DNA of 64,000 nt from Homalodisca vitripennis (GCF_021130785.1 NW_025777931.1:19287-83286), one strand, 5' to 3'. Shown: positions 29,703 to 43,905, counted from the stretch's first letter. The notes: a model not told the origin generated them from the sequence alone. Translations and numbers: made by a program.

Positions 29703-30924
29703 ACGCGTATCTTGTTATAGTGATCTTTGTTTATAGCAATCTGGGGTGTATATTATCTGTACACCACCGGTGAAGACCATGGATGATGATGAGAACGACC
29801 ACTATGATGAGGCTATCCACAGCTTATGAGGTAGCAATATACCACACAGTACTCCACTCTGGATAAGTGTTTTTTGTTACAACACTGACCAAATCCTACT
29901 TTTGAGTTTACTTTAAAAATACCCTTCATCTCCTACTTAAAATTACTTATATTAACATGAAGGGATAGAATACTCGTCATTTATGGAATATTTCTCTATT
30001 CAAAGAAGTAATCATAAAGACTCAAGATATCAAATTTACATAATCTAAACCCAAAATCTTTCGTACCAATTTCATAATAAAGCCAACTAATTTATATTTT
30101 GAGTGTGAATTAGATGGTTTTTTATCTTATATTTTCATTATTCCTTCGCTAAATAGCTTATTCCTTATTTAGATTTATTATTTCTTTCAATTTTCTGCTT
30201 CTAGGATCATTCTTAGAGAAAACTATTTTATAGAATAATTATTTAATAGAGTATTTGACGACTTGTATTTAATCCTATGATTGAATACAATCCAATAGTA
30301 CTTTTTAAAGATAACGATTTTTGAATTAGTTACAGAACATTGCATTAGATTTCGTATACTGATCATCACTAGACTTAAAGACATTGGTGATTGACAAGAA
30401 TTCATTATCAATACACACAATCAGTGCGGTGTATGTAATGTATTATGTTCTGATCATATAATAAAAAGAATATGTTTACATACTTGTGTAATTTACCAAT
30501 ATATTTTGATATAGCTACTAATAACTTAGACTTTTTTGGCGTTTTTAACTATTTAGAGGATGACAAAATATGTTCGTAAATGAAGGATGAAACGTCCCTT
30601 GGCAGTTGATTTCATTTCATAACAGAAGCCGACGAGCCCTTCTAAAATTTTATTTGGTTTGATTTCACAACTATACTAAAAAAGAGATTTAACATATAAA
30701 GCTATACCTTTGTTTATAACTGTTTTAGAGCAACTCTTAGAGATATTTATTACAACACATCTTCCTTCAATAGTAATTAACAGTTATTACGATTAATGAC
30801 CTACGTAATTTGGCTTTAGTTAGTTAATTGTAGCATTTTTAAACGTTTAACATAAGCCAGTTAATTCTTTCCAAATACCATATATACATTTTTGAAATTC
30901 AGAGAAATATCCCATTATAAAAGG
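29698..30924. other. Intergenic sequence, nothing recognised
   Basis: Stop-rich in all frames. Minus-strand frame 30223-30420 shows no domain. Confidence 0.5.
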
Positions 30925-32815
30925 TATTGAAAAGTCTAGGTACGGCATAATATTTTACAAACCATAGCAGATAACATCTATAAACTTTGCACAGTGTCAT
31001 TTGGCTATGTAAACTATTTTTCCTTGCTATTACCATGACATGCAAACCATGGGAGGACGGCCCACAGAGGAAAACATGGAAATCTTAAATGAAAGCATGG
31101 GTCGAGTGAGGCCTCGATTACATACAATATTAAAAGAAATACTTTTCGTCCATATTACTATATTACTATGAATATTATATCTCGACATAAAAATATCTTG
31201 TACGACGTTTGCTGTTTCTGCGAAGCTGTAGCAGATGGTCCATTGTTATATATGACTGGTTTTTTGTGACTTTCTACACACCGTATCGAATGAGTTTGGA
31301 ATGTCTATGTATAAGTACAGTAGTGGTGGTGAGATATTTTACTTTATGATGGGAATGGTAGGGTATTTCTCTGTGTTAGTATTTCTATACCGATACAAAT
31401 TTATTTTATCCATTAGTTGAAAACGACATCTTATCATTAACACACGTACGATTGTGATTGTATCTTTTAATTGCAATGGCTGATTGTTGTTTTATTTGTA
31501 ATAAATTAATATCAGAAAGTGCTTATGTGAGTGTTGTGCGTGGCTTACAAACATTAAAGACTGCAAAAATTTACAAAAATGACGGTTATATAAATTATTT
31601 AAATACTTTGACTTCTGTGATAGTGCATGTTGATTGTCGAAAAGTGTATATAAGTAAACATTCAATTTCTGGATCGAAGCGACGTGCAGAAGATGATGAA
31701 ACTCCAACTGCAGAAAGTCCACCTTGTAAAAAATGAGAAGAGGTATTTGATTTTAAAGCATTTTGCTTGTTTTGTGGTCAAGTAGCTGATGAAGTCACAA
31801 AAAAAAGAAAAGTATAAACGCACCATCAGTAAAGTAAGTACTCTTGAGGCAACTTTTTAGGAAAATTAGTCAAATATCGTATACTTTTTGAACATGACTT
31901 GGTAGCTGCTGAGGCTAAATATCATGCTATTTGCTACTCTGGAAATCAGGATTTCGATGCACTTTAATTTGTGGGCAGTGTAATGGACAATCATGCCTCA
32001 ACGCTTCATCAACTTCAGATGATTTCAGTGAAGAAAGTGAATATGCACCTGATATTCTTGAATCTTTCTATTCTGATACTTTAGTAAACGAGAATGATGA
32101 TAATGAATCCGATATTGAACAGCCACAGGAAGAAGAAGAAGAAGACGATGAACAAGAAGAAAATTAAAACAAAAATATTAATTATTAATAATAAAAAATA
32201 TTTTATGTATGTAATTGTAATAAATTGATTATTGGATAAATAAATATATAATTAAAATTCATTTGAAATATTTCTTTTAATATTGTATGTTTGGTAAAAA
32301 TAAAATAAGTATTATTTAGAGAATATATAATTTATAATTAATGTCTATAAATATGGTATATTAAATAATAATAAAAAAGTAATAATAATGATAATAATAA
32401 TAACAATAATAATATAATTAAGTAATAATAATAATATTAAGTGAATAATTAACAATATAACTCATTTATTTATTGTATTCTACTGGCTGACCTCGCATTA
32501 TCGTATATACAGGTAAGCGGTCCCCTACTCTTTGCGCTGTATCTCAAAAAGGGTTGAACGTACATAAAATTACTTTAGACAGAAGTTGAAGAGAATGTTT
32601 CGTTCTACAATTTCTCTAACCACCTCCAAAGTCATTTAGTGTAAGGGAAACGAGATATTGGCAAAAAAATTATTATAGCAAAACCTTAAATATCTGAAGT
32701 CGGGTATACGTGATTATATGAGATTTATGAGGTAAGTTTTATACTATCAAAATAAAGAGGTATGCAAATGTTTAGCTTATTATCTTTCATTCCGAGGTTG
32801 CATCCTTATTTTACC
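30925..32815 (+). mobile_element. Interspersed element carrying a broken cysteine-rich gene
   Basis: Its left 200 bp (30925-31125) match 43347-43545 and its right 190 bp (32625-32815) match 43725-43905, both in direct orientation. The two loci are therefore a long form (about 1.9 kb, with a gene) and a short form (about 0.56 kb). The left end begins GAAAAGTCTxGGTAC. The right block includes GGGAAACGAGATATT and TTTCATTCCGAGGTTGCATCC. Terminal repeats and a target duplication were not resolved. Confidence 0.6.
31458..32167 (+). pseudogene. TE-associated cysteine-rich protein, N- and C-terminal remnants
   Basis: The first piece (ATG at 31476 or 31458, to 31736) reads CCFICNKLISESAYVSVVRG, then VIVHVDCRKVYISKHSI and an acidic KRRAEDDE tail. 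After the stop the readable sequence continues with FDFKAFCLFCGQVADEV (about 31750) and FEHDLVAAEAKYHA (about 31890). The last piece (31931-32167) has CTLICGQCNGQSCLNASS and a long Asp/Glu tail. I recall this N-terminal Cys module and the C-terminal CxxC module at the two ends of a much longer repeat-encoded protein in insect genomes. The middle is therefore deleted here. The function is unknown. Confidence 0.6.
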
Positions 32816-32996
32816 GGACTAAATGGATTCTAACCGATAAACGAAATAAAAAAGAAACGTGTAGAAACTAAAAACATAATTTGGCTTCATTAGATCCATG
32901 TGCAGCCACAGACTAGTTAAACATGATTATTGATGAATTAACCAATAATAATAGGACCCGAATTTATAATGTATGTTTGTATATATTATATCTATA

Positions 32997-35477
32997 CAGG
33001 GTGAGTGGCTCTTGGTGTGACAAAATTTTTGGGTTATAACGCAATGTAAATGTGATACAATGGCGGTTATAAAAAAGTCCAACTCCAAAAATTAGGTCTG
33101 AAATGCATTATTTTCAGTTTTTCTAAAAAACCCGTGTTTTTGTACGGAAATCTGATATTTATCAGCAACGTATAGACATATGTGAGCAAACTACATAATT
33201 TTTAGATTCTCCGTTAAATTTTAAATTTGAAAAAGTTATCGGTTAAAACGGTAAGAAAATAAAATTAAGCTTCAGGTCGATTCAAATGGCAAAGTTGCTA
33301 AGTTTCAGAAAAACGAAAATATCATTGAACCCCACATGTTTACCACACCCTGTACACAAGAATCTGACAAGTGATATTAAAAACTTTGCCATTTAATGGG
33401 CTTTAAAATGGTATGCCATATGACCATAGTTAAGTATTCGGTTACCTACTTTTATTGGTTTGAATATTAAAAAACATGCAAGCTACAAAAATATTAAAAC
33501 AATTTAATAACAACTGCACTTAATATTTATGTTTTATAAAACTGCCTCATAAAACAAGGTATGCCATACCAACTATTTAGGTATTTTGCCATTAAAAAAA
33601 ATCAGTATAGGTTAAAGGTTAACACTTAGTAGTCATAGGACGGTATAATAAACATAATTTTTGAGCACTAGTAAAGATATTTAATAATGGAACTTTAATC
33701 AATTTTCAATAAGGTAAATTAAAATTAGAATACATCATGAACACAAAACATTGAATGTAAAATCATTGCAGTTCATTCTCAAAATGGCGACCTTCTTTTC
33801 TCATACAAGCTCTTGCCTGCTTCCTCATTGCTCCTACGGTCATTTTAAAAGACAGTTTTCTCGAAGCCTTTGAGCAGCCAGACCAATTCTGCCTCGTAAT
33901 TCTTCTTCTGAGTTTACTGTGGTGGAATAAACTTCCTGCTTAAAAAACCCCACACAAAAAAGTCCATAGGTGTAAGGTCGGGAGATCGGGCAGGCCATGC
34001 GACAGTTCCCCCACGTCCAATCCACTCGGGATAGTTTTCAGTCAGCCATTGACGTACTGTTGCATTAAAATGTGAAGGGGCTCCATCCTGCTGGAATATA
34101 AGCTCGTCTCTTTCAACATTGTTCAAACCATCTATAAGGTTAGGTAGGTCGTACTGCAAAAAATCTAAGTAGTTTGTTCCATTTACAGTTCCATCAAATA
34201 TGTGAGGGCCAATCAATTGGTCGCCAAAGACTCGACACCAAACATTAATACTAAAACGCGTTTGAAAGGATTGTTCCCTTGTCCGGTGTGGGTGATTTGT
34301 ACTCTAGGAGCATAATCAGTTGCTTTCAGACCTTGAACAGGCGTACAATGGTATGGATGGAACTTATTCATATGCAAAATATCCAAAACCTTCCATTGTG
34401 ATACACCTACGTCTCTAGCAAGTTGTCTACTACTATCATTCCGAACTGAATTTAGAACTACTTCATCTAATCCTACATCATGAACAATGTGTCCTACTTC
34501 GTTAGGTCTTTTGTGAACTGTACCTCCCTCCAAAAGACGTTGATGGAGTCTTGAGAACACAGAATGACTGGGAAGTCGGCGATCAGGGTAGCGAGTTTGA
34601 TACTCTCTTTGGGCAGCACGCGCATTTCCATCACAAAACCGGTAAATAAAGTGCATATCAGCGTATTCTCGAGTAGTGAACTCCATGGCAGCCTACACTT
34701 GACTGAATTGGACAGAAAAATAGTTTATTGGAGGTAGAAGTAATTCATGTGGACACTGGTCTTATAAAACAAAATAAGGAATGAATGTAAAATAATACTG
34801 GTGAAAGTGATAAGATAAGAAATTAAAACATTGATAAAGGATGTGACCATTAATCTGTAACTAGCATCCACAAATTCATTTTAACTGCTTTACCTTTTTG
34901 TAATCTTCAATTCCTTGTTTTATGAGGCAGTTTTATAAAACATAAAAATTAAGTACAGTTGTTATTAAATTATTTTAATCTTTTTGTAGCTTGCATGTTT
35001 TTTAATATTCAAACCGATAAAAGTATGTAACCGAATACTTAACTATGGTCATATGGCATTCCATTTTAAAGCCCATTAAATGGCAAAAATTTTCATATCA
35101 CTTGACACATTCTTGTGTACAGGGTGTGTTGAACATGTGGGGTTCAATGATATTTCAGTTTTTATGAAACTTAGCAACTTTGCCATTTGAATCGACCTGA
35201 AGCTTAATTTTATTCTCTTACCGTTTTAACCGGTAACTTTTTTCAAATTTAAAATTTAACGGAGAATCTAAAAATTATGTAGTTTGCTCACATATGTCTA
35301 TACGTTGTTGATAAATATCAGATTTCCGTACAAAAACACAGGTTTTTTAGAAAAACTGAAAATAATGCATTTCAGACCTAATTTTTGGAGTTAGACTTTT
35401 TTATAACCGCCATTGTATCACATTTACATTGCGTTATAACCCAAAAAAATTTGTCACACCAAGAGCCACTCACCCTG
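32997..35477 (-). mobile_element. Tc1/mariner (IS630) superfamily element with ~560-bp TIRs
   Basis: CAGGGTGAGTGGCTC at 32997 and its complement at 35463-35477 bound the element, with TA on both sides (32995-32996, 35478-35479), the target site of this superfamily. The inverted repeats are nearly identical for about 560 bp (32997 to about 33560 and about 34917 to 35477). A minus-strand transposase lies between. The near-identity of the arms means the insertion is fairly recent or the arms are being homogenised. Confidence 0.92.
33840..34686 (-). pseudogene. Mariner-type transposase, internal deletion and frameshifts
   Basis: The N-terminal piece (34213-34686) has the helix-turn-helix region (EYADMHFIYRFCDGNARAA, then LARDVGVSQWKVLDIL). 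The sequence then jumps to the part after the first catalytic Asp: INVWC and GDQLIGPHIFDGTVNG are readable only in the next frame. The second Asp is in FQQDGAPSHF and the third in SPDLTPMDFFVWG, with 40 residues between them against 34 in classical mariner. A further shift at a T6 run near 33945 separates the C-terminus. The first catalytic Asp region is missing, so the enzyme is dead. Confidence 0.88.
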
Positions 35478-35479
35478 TA

Positions 35480-38400
35480 TAACGTTTCTATAATGTATAA
35501 TGTATCTCTCAGACGTAATTTGTGTAAATGTGACACTCATGCACGTAGCGATTCATGATGTATGTTATATTGACACTTAGATTATGATTGGCTATATGAA
35601 CTGATATTGTGGTTACGTTTTAGTTTATTTATTATAATAAGGAAAAATCTGATTACACATTATATAACATAATGTTTTAGATATGTCTTTATAATAAAAC
35701 GCAATCGTATAATGTTATGTTACTACTAATTTGTTCACAATAAAACTAATTTATAAGTTTGCAAGGGTAAGCTCCACACCGTACTAAAACTAAATAAAAA
35801 TGAATTTTTTAGCATATTTTACATTTCTAACTCGAAATAGGACATGCACTTGATGAATCACTACTATTAAACCATTTCCGGAGCATTAATGTTAGTACCT
35901 AAATCCAATATCGTGAGTTGGAACAGCAATGGACAACGGTTTACTCAGTCGAAGTTTGTGGTTGACTTGAAACATCTGTTCCTTGTGCAAACATCTCCGA
36001 ACACAATTGTTCTCTCTTAAGTGTGCCAGACGAAATTTCTGTTGTCTATTGCTCCATCCATTATACAACATATTGGTTTATGATAAATTTTTTATGACTT
36101 TTAGAATTTAGCACAGGTACACGAGTTATTTTATGCAATATACCGTACTATAATCAAATGTACTGTATATACATTTAATCAGCTATACCATTACAATACT
36201 TGAACAAAATATTTTCAGGACTTTAGTTTATCAATTAGGGAAATGATTATGATTTATCATAACTATGATACAGGTGTAACGAAACAGAATCATGAAGTTT
36301 TGAAAAAGATATTTCTACAATTGAATCTTAAAAGACAAAAAAAGGATATAAATTTGCAGGGCAAAGAACATGGTAGTAAAACACAAAATCATATATTGGT
36401 AGCATTTGTAGTACACATAACATAAACGTTTGTAACGACAAAAAAGGGATACTTTACTATTATTACCTATAAACGACAATAACAGCTTCTTGGACACCCA
36501 AAATACCAGCTGTGCCTTATAATTAAATTATTAATATTATAATTCACGTAAATTCAACATATTATTTGTTATTTTTAAACAATAATTTAAGCTTCTAATT
36601 ATTATTAGTCTTCTATATTCCTCCTATCAAATTAAAATACTCTTTATAGAGCGACTATTATAATGGAAACTAATTAAAACTAATGGAAAAGAATTTCAAA
36701 ATAAACGGTATTGTATAAATTAAATAGGAAAGGAAGTCTTGCACTTCTTGATAAGACACTTGAATGCTATTTGCAACCAAGGTTTTGTACAGAGTTTTAT
36801 CTATTGTTACACTCAGTAATAGCGCTCTTATTGTATGCTCTTGTTGTGAATTACTTGTATTGTCTGACGTTTAAATTTTTCGAACGTCATCCTATTACAG
36901 AATAGATAGTGTACCGTTAGTTAGTTCCATTTTATATAATGCAACATTTCACAACCTAGTTAGCCAGTACAACTTAATATTATGTTTTATCCAATGTTCC
37001 GGAACTAAATTATCGACGGACTAACAAACTAATTGGCACGCGTATGAATATTTTATTGTAACCCTTCGTAGCAACCCAACTACGTGACCGATTTCACATC
37101 TCGCGCTATGTCCGTAAGTAAAATTTATATTTTCGTATTATTAAATTAGCCCTTTGATGCCAAACATATAAAAATGTATGTAACGTAAAGTACAGTTGTA
37201 AATAGTAAACTAACTTACCCTTGAAGATCTTTTATTTGCTTGATTGAAATGGATACAAGTTGTGGCGTCGTCCTTATGACGAGCACGTTGTCGTGATAAG
37301 TTTTTTGTCTCATTAAATGGCTAATACCGTCGCGAATTTGTTTTAGGCGAGCTCACGTATTATTTGAGTAGATGGCTACCACTTTTATAACTTCTACTCC
37401 TCTTCTGGTAATTACCGACTAGAAATAACCTTTCTTAGACTACAGCTTCAGTGTCTCGTGCCAAGACGCCGACGCCCAGGATGTGAGTCTACATATTGCG
37501 AAGGGAAGTAATATATTAAAGTTTGATAAAGTAAAATATCGTAGGCATAATTCCATAGAATATTGGATACTTTAGGCCTACATATCAGATATACATTTTT
37601 AGTTCTTGTACTCTAATTGGAAGTAACGTGGCAAGGCATACATTTAATTTACCAACTAAAAGTGGTGCTTGTAAGTTTCATTAATTAAATTCAACTTATA
37701 ACTTACCCTTACCCTTACTTACCCTTTGTTGTTTATCTTTTTCTCATATTTACATGTTGAAGCTCAATATATACCAACCTATTTCCTGTATTGATTAGTG
37801 TTATACTGAAAGCCACACTAAACGTTTAACAACTAACTGCATAATGCTATATGTTAGGCCTTAACAAGATTGTTCTTAAATACTTTTTTATTTTTTAGAT
37901 TTTGTTGCTTGTTATATGAGATAATGTTGTATGTTTATTACACTTATATTTTTAAATAAGAATTTTCCTGCCGAAAAGTTTACATAAATTTAATTTCCAA
38001 TGCTAAAACCTTTTTTTGATTTTGAGATAATATGAGTCAAATTTAGATTTATGTTTCCCATAATATTAAAGCATAGTCAATTAATTTTAAGTAAATCCTT
38101 AAAGTATTTCCCCCTCACTATACAGCGCCAAATTCAGTAAAATATATAAAACTAAAAGTGCCAATAATACTGATCCAGGTTGCTGCGGGCCATCAAAGCT
38201 CATGTCATTCACACGTTCTGCACTACCTCTTTAAAGACCCTTGTAATCACCTCTTGAACGTCGACGCTGCTATGGACTGTTGAGCCTGAAATCGGCATGG
38301 ACATCATAGTGTCGTCTATAGCATATCATTTACGTTTTAAAACCATTAACGATATTAAAACCATTGACACTCTTCTAAACTACTACGGTACATTCCGGTT

Positions 38401-39129
38401 AAAAGTAATTATTAATTAACCATCAGTATATTAAAACGGATAAAATTATGATTAAACACATTCTGACTCACTTTTAATTGTAACACGATACAGCATATGT
38501 TTAAGATAATAATCTCTGGTAGTATAAACATATTTCTACCAGAAAAGTAGCACATATAAAGGCACACATCCAAACTCACAAATATATATTCAACATCATA
38601 TATAGTCCAGCTATATTTTTCATTTTCAGTATTGTTATCTAGGCTTGTAGTTTGACTTACTTTTTTCCATTTCAGACATGATATATTTATTTTTATTCGA
38701 TTATTCGTAGCTGATTATACTATAACATTCGATTAACTTATTTCCTTTACTTTACATAGAGAGTACGTGTATAACTGTAGCATGTATTAGAAAAAAAACA
38801 TTCAACACAAAAATGTATTTCCCTGTGTTACTATCTTTTAAATATCAGTATAAATTACTCACTTATAGCCTTACTGACTACAAGCATTCCTTCAAATACG
38901 TTATACTATTAGACTAGTACTATTCATTCAGTTGTCGTTGTTTTCAATATAGGTATTTTTTAAGTACAGTATAAGAGGTTAATGTAATCTGAATGGATAA
39001 ACGATATGAGTTTTATGTAACTTTTAATATGAAATAGTTAAATACTTGTACTTACAATCTTATGTAGTATAATTAGAAGTTATTGTTATTGATTAACGAA
39101 GTAAGATTGTATAAAATCCAGAGAGGATT
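35480..39129. other. Intergenic sequence with one repeat copy and a GC-richer island
   Basis: The segment 35895-36072 is the inverted partner of 20290-20465. A GC-richer patch (37250-37490) ends in CCCAGGATGTGAGTC, which could be a splice donor, but no frame or acceptor supports an exon. Frame 36711-36905 is hydrophobic and unrecognised. Nothing else is seen. Confidence 0.4.
35895..36072 (-). repeat. Dispersed repeat, inverted partner of 20290-20465
   Basis: On the minus strand it reads ATGTTGTATAATGGATGGAG, then CGGAGATGTTTGCACAAGGA, matching 20290-20465. Confidence 0.7.
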
Positions 39130-39260
39130 ATGGAGAGACGCGCTAAGATGTAAAATCCATGTAGAGACACGGAGTGTATACGGGAATTTTATTTCCACTC
39201 CTGGGAGCACACCCGCATACGAACAGCATTTTTAACGCTCTCAAAACCTAATTTGAATGC
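39130..39260 (-). repeat. Dispersed repeat family member (others at 57758-58165, 60955-61100)
   Basis: On the minus strand it reads GCGTTAAAAATGCTGTTCGT, GGAGTGGAAATAAAATT and TACATGGATTTTACATCTTA, closely matching 60990-61095. The related pattern GTGGAGATAAAACTTGCGTA occurs twice near 57850 and 58065. Confidence 0.7.
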
Positions 39261-39896
39261 GATAACCCGTGTAACAAACATGGGATGTCTGCTACGAAAA
39301 CTTGTACTTATTTTTATGTTGCATTATAATAGAGATATGGCCATTTTACTCTTGGATGCCAGGTAACCAGTAACCGAGTAAAACATAACATAAATTCAAG
39401 TGCGATTTGTGTTGTAGTAAATAATAACTTCATACCTTCATATGTGTGTATACGTGAACAAATATTTCCATATTTTAATTTATAAACATTTTATTTCTTT
39501 ACGAATTGTATGTCTAAACTACTATTGCTATTGAAAATGGAAAATTTAAAATAAATAATTAGTAGATAATTAGTTTTTATATGTAGGCAATAAATACATA
39601 TTATAGAAAAAATTGAAAAATAACTCAGAAATAATAGATTTAATCTGTTACTGATTTTACATACAAATAAACTTTAACAGTATGGAATCTATATGCTATC
39701 TACAAAGCTAAATAATGAAGAAGTAGATGTAGTGAAAGGTACAAAATTATAGAAAATATTTTTTTTATATATAAAAATTAATATAATTATTCTGACCAAA
39801 TAAAATGTTTAAAAATTGAAATAAAATTTTGTTTTCTGTACAAATGAAATTAATTATTAGTTGATGCATATGACATTTCGATAATATGAAACTATT

Positions 39897-40075
39897 ATAA
39901 GGAGTCGCATTATTGAATGAAAAACTGTAGTAATGGAAGGAAGCACAATATTTGATTGGAAACTGTTGTAATAGGTTTGCTTGATTAGGAAACTGTAGGA
40001 ATGCAGGGAGTCGCATTGTTTGATTGATAAACTTTAGCAATGCAAGGCGTCGCATTGTATGATTAGGAAACTGTA
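39897..40075. repeat. Degenerate ~30-40-bp tandem repeat
   Basis: The word AACTGTAG or a near variant recurs at 39923, 39961, 39991, 40029 and 40069, with GGAGTCGCATTGTxTGATTG between copies. About five imperfect units are present. Confidence 0.7.
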
Positions 40076-40559
40076 TTCAACTGGCTGAACTTTAGCGAAC
40101 GCTATTATTTGAGGAGATGGAAAACCTTATTCTTGTATGGCTATTTGCCTTTCTGTCTAATCACTAACTTCAGGTTTAACTGATCATAGATATTAACCTT
40201 AAAACTGACACGTAATTTTTGCATTGGGTTTAGATATTACACATTAAAGTCGAGTTTGATAATCAATAGTACTACACGTCCCTTTATTGGCTAAGCTTTT
40301 CCATTTAATGGAACATTTTCCATTATTTTAATTGTGTTTAATTGGAAATGAAACAAACAGAGAATAAATTGATTTGTGAACGAACTGAGTATAATTATGT
40401 TAACCGTTTAGTTATATTAACCTTACATGTGTTAACTAACGTTTGTAAACATAGACATACAAATTTTCATCGATACAGACGTGACGTGTCACTTATAAGA
40501 CAGATAGTACAATTATAAGACAGTAACACGTTAACAATTTTCACACCCACACCCTTCCC

Positions 40560-40561
<2 letters not shown>

Positions 40562-40608
<47 letters not shown>
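40562..40608. repeat. (CA)n microsatellite
   Basis: Pure CA repeat of about 47 bp. Confidence 0.9.
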
Positions 40609-40610
<2 letters not shown>

Positions 40611-43346
40611 GTGTTGTGATTGACGTTTTATTGTACAACAGCGGATTATGATTCAAATAAAAAATTCTTCTATTACATTCTATTATTGTTATAGTGTTGG
40701 GGACGTATTTCACAGAGTTATCAGTAATTTGTACTGGATAACCAAATTAAGGTTACGTACAATTCAAGCATTAGTTGAGAATTATTCATTTTTCAGTTAA
40801 GTTATTACGGGTTAATACTGTGACATATTTGCTGTAACATGGGTGTAAAATACTGAAACTGTAACATATGTTAAGCTTCTTTAATGGAATAAAAATATCT
40901 ACAGAAATAAAGCGCTATTTGCTGTGTCGTTTCCATCAATTAAGTACAGTTTAGTAGCACAGTGAGTAATACAGTAGTTTACTGATATTATAACCAACCC
41001 ATGGGTACTAGCTGAATGCTCTGTATAATATACTCTGTATAATGTTACAACAATTCTGACTCATAAATATGGTTAAACTACAAAGTAAACATTTATTCCG
41101 ATTTAACTAAAAAGGTTTTACCATAGAAAATCACAGAAAAATAGCAACTTTAACTAGATAAAAAATTATGTTCAATGACTGCATCATAATTATATATTAA
41201 CATGTTTACTGAGTTATACAATTTCATATAGGTTTTAGGGATAACCCTACTTAAATCAAAATAACATAAATAATTCAATGCAGATGATGTCTTTGGTGTG
41301 TGCAATTTTACCAACAAACATGCAGTTATTACTTTGTTTCTATAGAAAAGCTCATTAACTAGAAAATCTTAACAAACTTTATTTGATTTAACACTTTTAA
41401 CAATGAATCAAACCAACAGACGTAACCTCAAAATGACTACTAAAAAACCTGACAAATAACTTAGTAAACCTAAACTTAAAATAAAATAGTTTACGAACAT
41501 TGCATGTTGATAAACTTGTGATTGTGTATAAATATGTTATAGTTTAACAGCCCTAAAGCTGCGAACTTAATATTGGTCTACGGTCCTACATCTATGGGAT
41601 ATCTTTCAAAATGTTTTATAACAAATCTAAATCTTAGATCAAAAGACACATATTTTAAGTAAATGGATAAAATTAACAGATAGCACACAATTTCCAGGCA
41701 TTTTATTAAGCAGAAACCACAAAATATTTCCAATCCATATTAGCCACCAATACATTATTATAGCCACCTGCCTGGATATAAAGTTAAATTTTATTTTTTT
41801 GATTACCGAATTTTTAAATTCACTGCTGTTTATTGCAAAATGCAACAAATATTTAAAATACATGGGGATATTGCTATATTGTACGGTTGTATGAGACAAC
41901 TTGTTGAATGTTTACTTAAAAATCTAATAAAATAAAACAAAGAAATGTTTAACAACATTACCAATCCCTTTAGACAATATAAGAAAATGTTTTTTTAAAC
42001 ATTCAGTATTATTCCAAATCAATTAGATAATACTTAAAAAGAATCTAAAACACATATCTTTCTTACAAGACAAACAATATAATATCGCAAATATTATGAA
42101 ATACCAAATAAATGATTTGTGAAAAAACAAATGAAGAATTCATTCAATTAAATTAATCTATTGTGATAATTTGTGAAACAAACAAATAAAACGTCAAAAG
42201 CGGATTTAATTTTACGTTAATTTACATAAAATATGGATCAATTGAAAAATATGTTGTTGTAAAACACTGCATTGATTAAGAATATATTATGACTAAGAAA
42301 TACGTTATATTATTTGAAGGTTAAATACACAAGATACTTAAAAGCGTGGGAAACGTATTAAAATAACACAAATCTAGAAAATTCTAATTAATAAATCCTG
42401 AAGATGAATGAATTGAAAGTTTGATTATACCTTCATTTAAATTTATAAGAAAATAAAAAAGTATAATTATTTGAATGTCATCTTAAATACGTGTTTGAGA
42501 ATTCTCCTGAAGATTACATTGTTGATTGTAAAAGGGCTCTTACGACGGAAAAATGTACATTGGAATATTTTGAAGTTATTTCTAATTGAATTGAATTTAA
42601 AATATTCCTTAGATTGCTTAAAAAATCTTACTCAACATATTACAAAATTAATAATAGTTTGTTTAACAATGTATTAGGTTCTAGCTTTAAATTTTCAGAA
42701 ATATTTTACTATACACTCATAATTTATAAAGAAAAACAGGTTACATTATTTCTATCAACAATAAATTAAGGAGTAAATGTTGAATGAAAGGAGGACAATG
42801 GCAGAGTCGTTACAGTGTGCAACAAGAGAGAAAAGGAAAGTACGCCCGCAACACCGATTGTGAAGACAATGTCATCCAAGTGTCTCACATAGAGGTACCT
42901 ACGTAATGTTTCTGTCTGTATGCCTTTACCTCGCAGTATATCTTTAAAAACTGGAGTTACTATTCTGCATGAAAATACTTTTCTATAGGGGCAGAAACGA
43001 CATAATAAAGATGCATGGCCCTTCCATGATGATTGGCTGAGCGTTAGTGTAGCCTAATTATCCATAGATATCTAAATTATGATATCATATCCGTTTGATC
43101 TGTCGTAAAGTAGCATGGTACTCTCGAGTTAGCAAAAATTTCTCTCCTGTCTGTATTAAGAACATAAAACGTTTAATTTCTTTCTCACTGTTTGTCTGTT
43201 TGTATGCAAGGTATATTAGGATAAAAATATCTTCAGACTGAAATGTTTGTATACAGCTTGCTATGTAATAACTAGATTATTCCTAATTAAAAATATGCTT
43301 GGATCTAATTCTAGGAGTGATTTTAAGTTACATCTAGATACATTGT
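40609..43346. other. AT-rich intergenic sequence, nothing recognised
   Basis: No domain is seen in the short frames (41639-41899 minus, 42471-42677 plus). No repeat was recognised. Confidence 0.5.
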
Positions 43347-43905
43347 ACAAGGTGTTTGAAAAGTCTGGGTACAGCTTAATATTTTACAAACCATAGCAGA
43401 TAAACATCTATAAACTTTGCACAGTGTCATATGGCTATGTAACCTATTTTTTCCTTGCTACTACCATGAGATGCCAACCATGGGGGGATGGCCCACAGAG
43501 GAAAATATAGAAAATATTAAATAAAAGCATGGGTCGAGTGATGCCTCATTTGAAAGAGCTCACTTAGTAGAGATGAATGCCGCAAACCGCATCTCAAAAG
43601 GTTTATCCAATCAGAAATGGCGTGTAGTTTTAGGTACACATTGTGAAGTGCATTATGCGCTGCCATTTCTGACTGGATCGTCGTATTCTGATGCGGTAGG
43701 CGGCGTTTCACTCTACTTCAAAGTCTTTTAGCGTAAGGGAAACGAGATATTTGCAAAAAAACTGATTATAGCAAAAATCTGAAGTCGCGTATATACGTGA
43801 TTATATGAGACTTTTGAGGTAAGTTTTATACCATCAAAATAAACACGTATTCAAATTTTCAGCTTAATATCTTTCATTCCGAGGTTGCATCCTTATTTTG
43901 TCTTA
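43347..43905 (+). mobile_element. Short deletion derivative of the element at 30925-32815
   Basis: Both ends match the long form, but the gene-bearing middle is replaced by about 180 bp of different sequence (43545-43725) that contains GCCGCAAACCGCATC and CGATGCGGTAGGCGGCG-like inverted words. This suggests a non-autonomous derivative. Confidence 0.6.

Noticed and set aside
36711..36905. Hydrophobic 64-codon frame
   Set aside because: Membrane-like composition is expected by chance in AT-rich DNA. No start context or conservation is visible.
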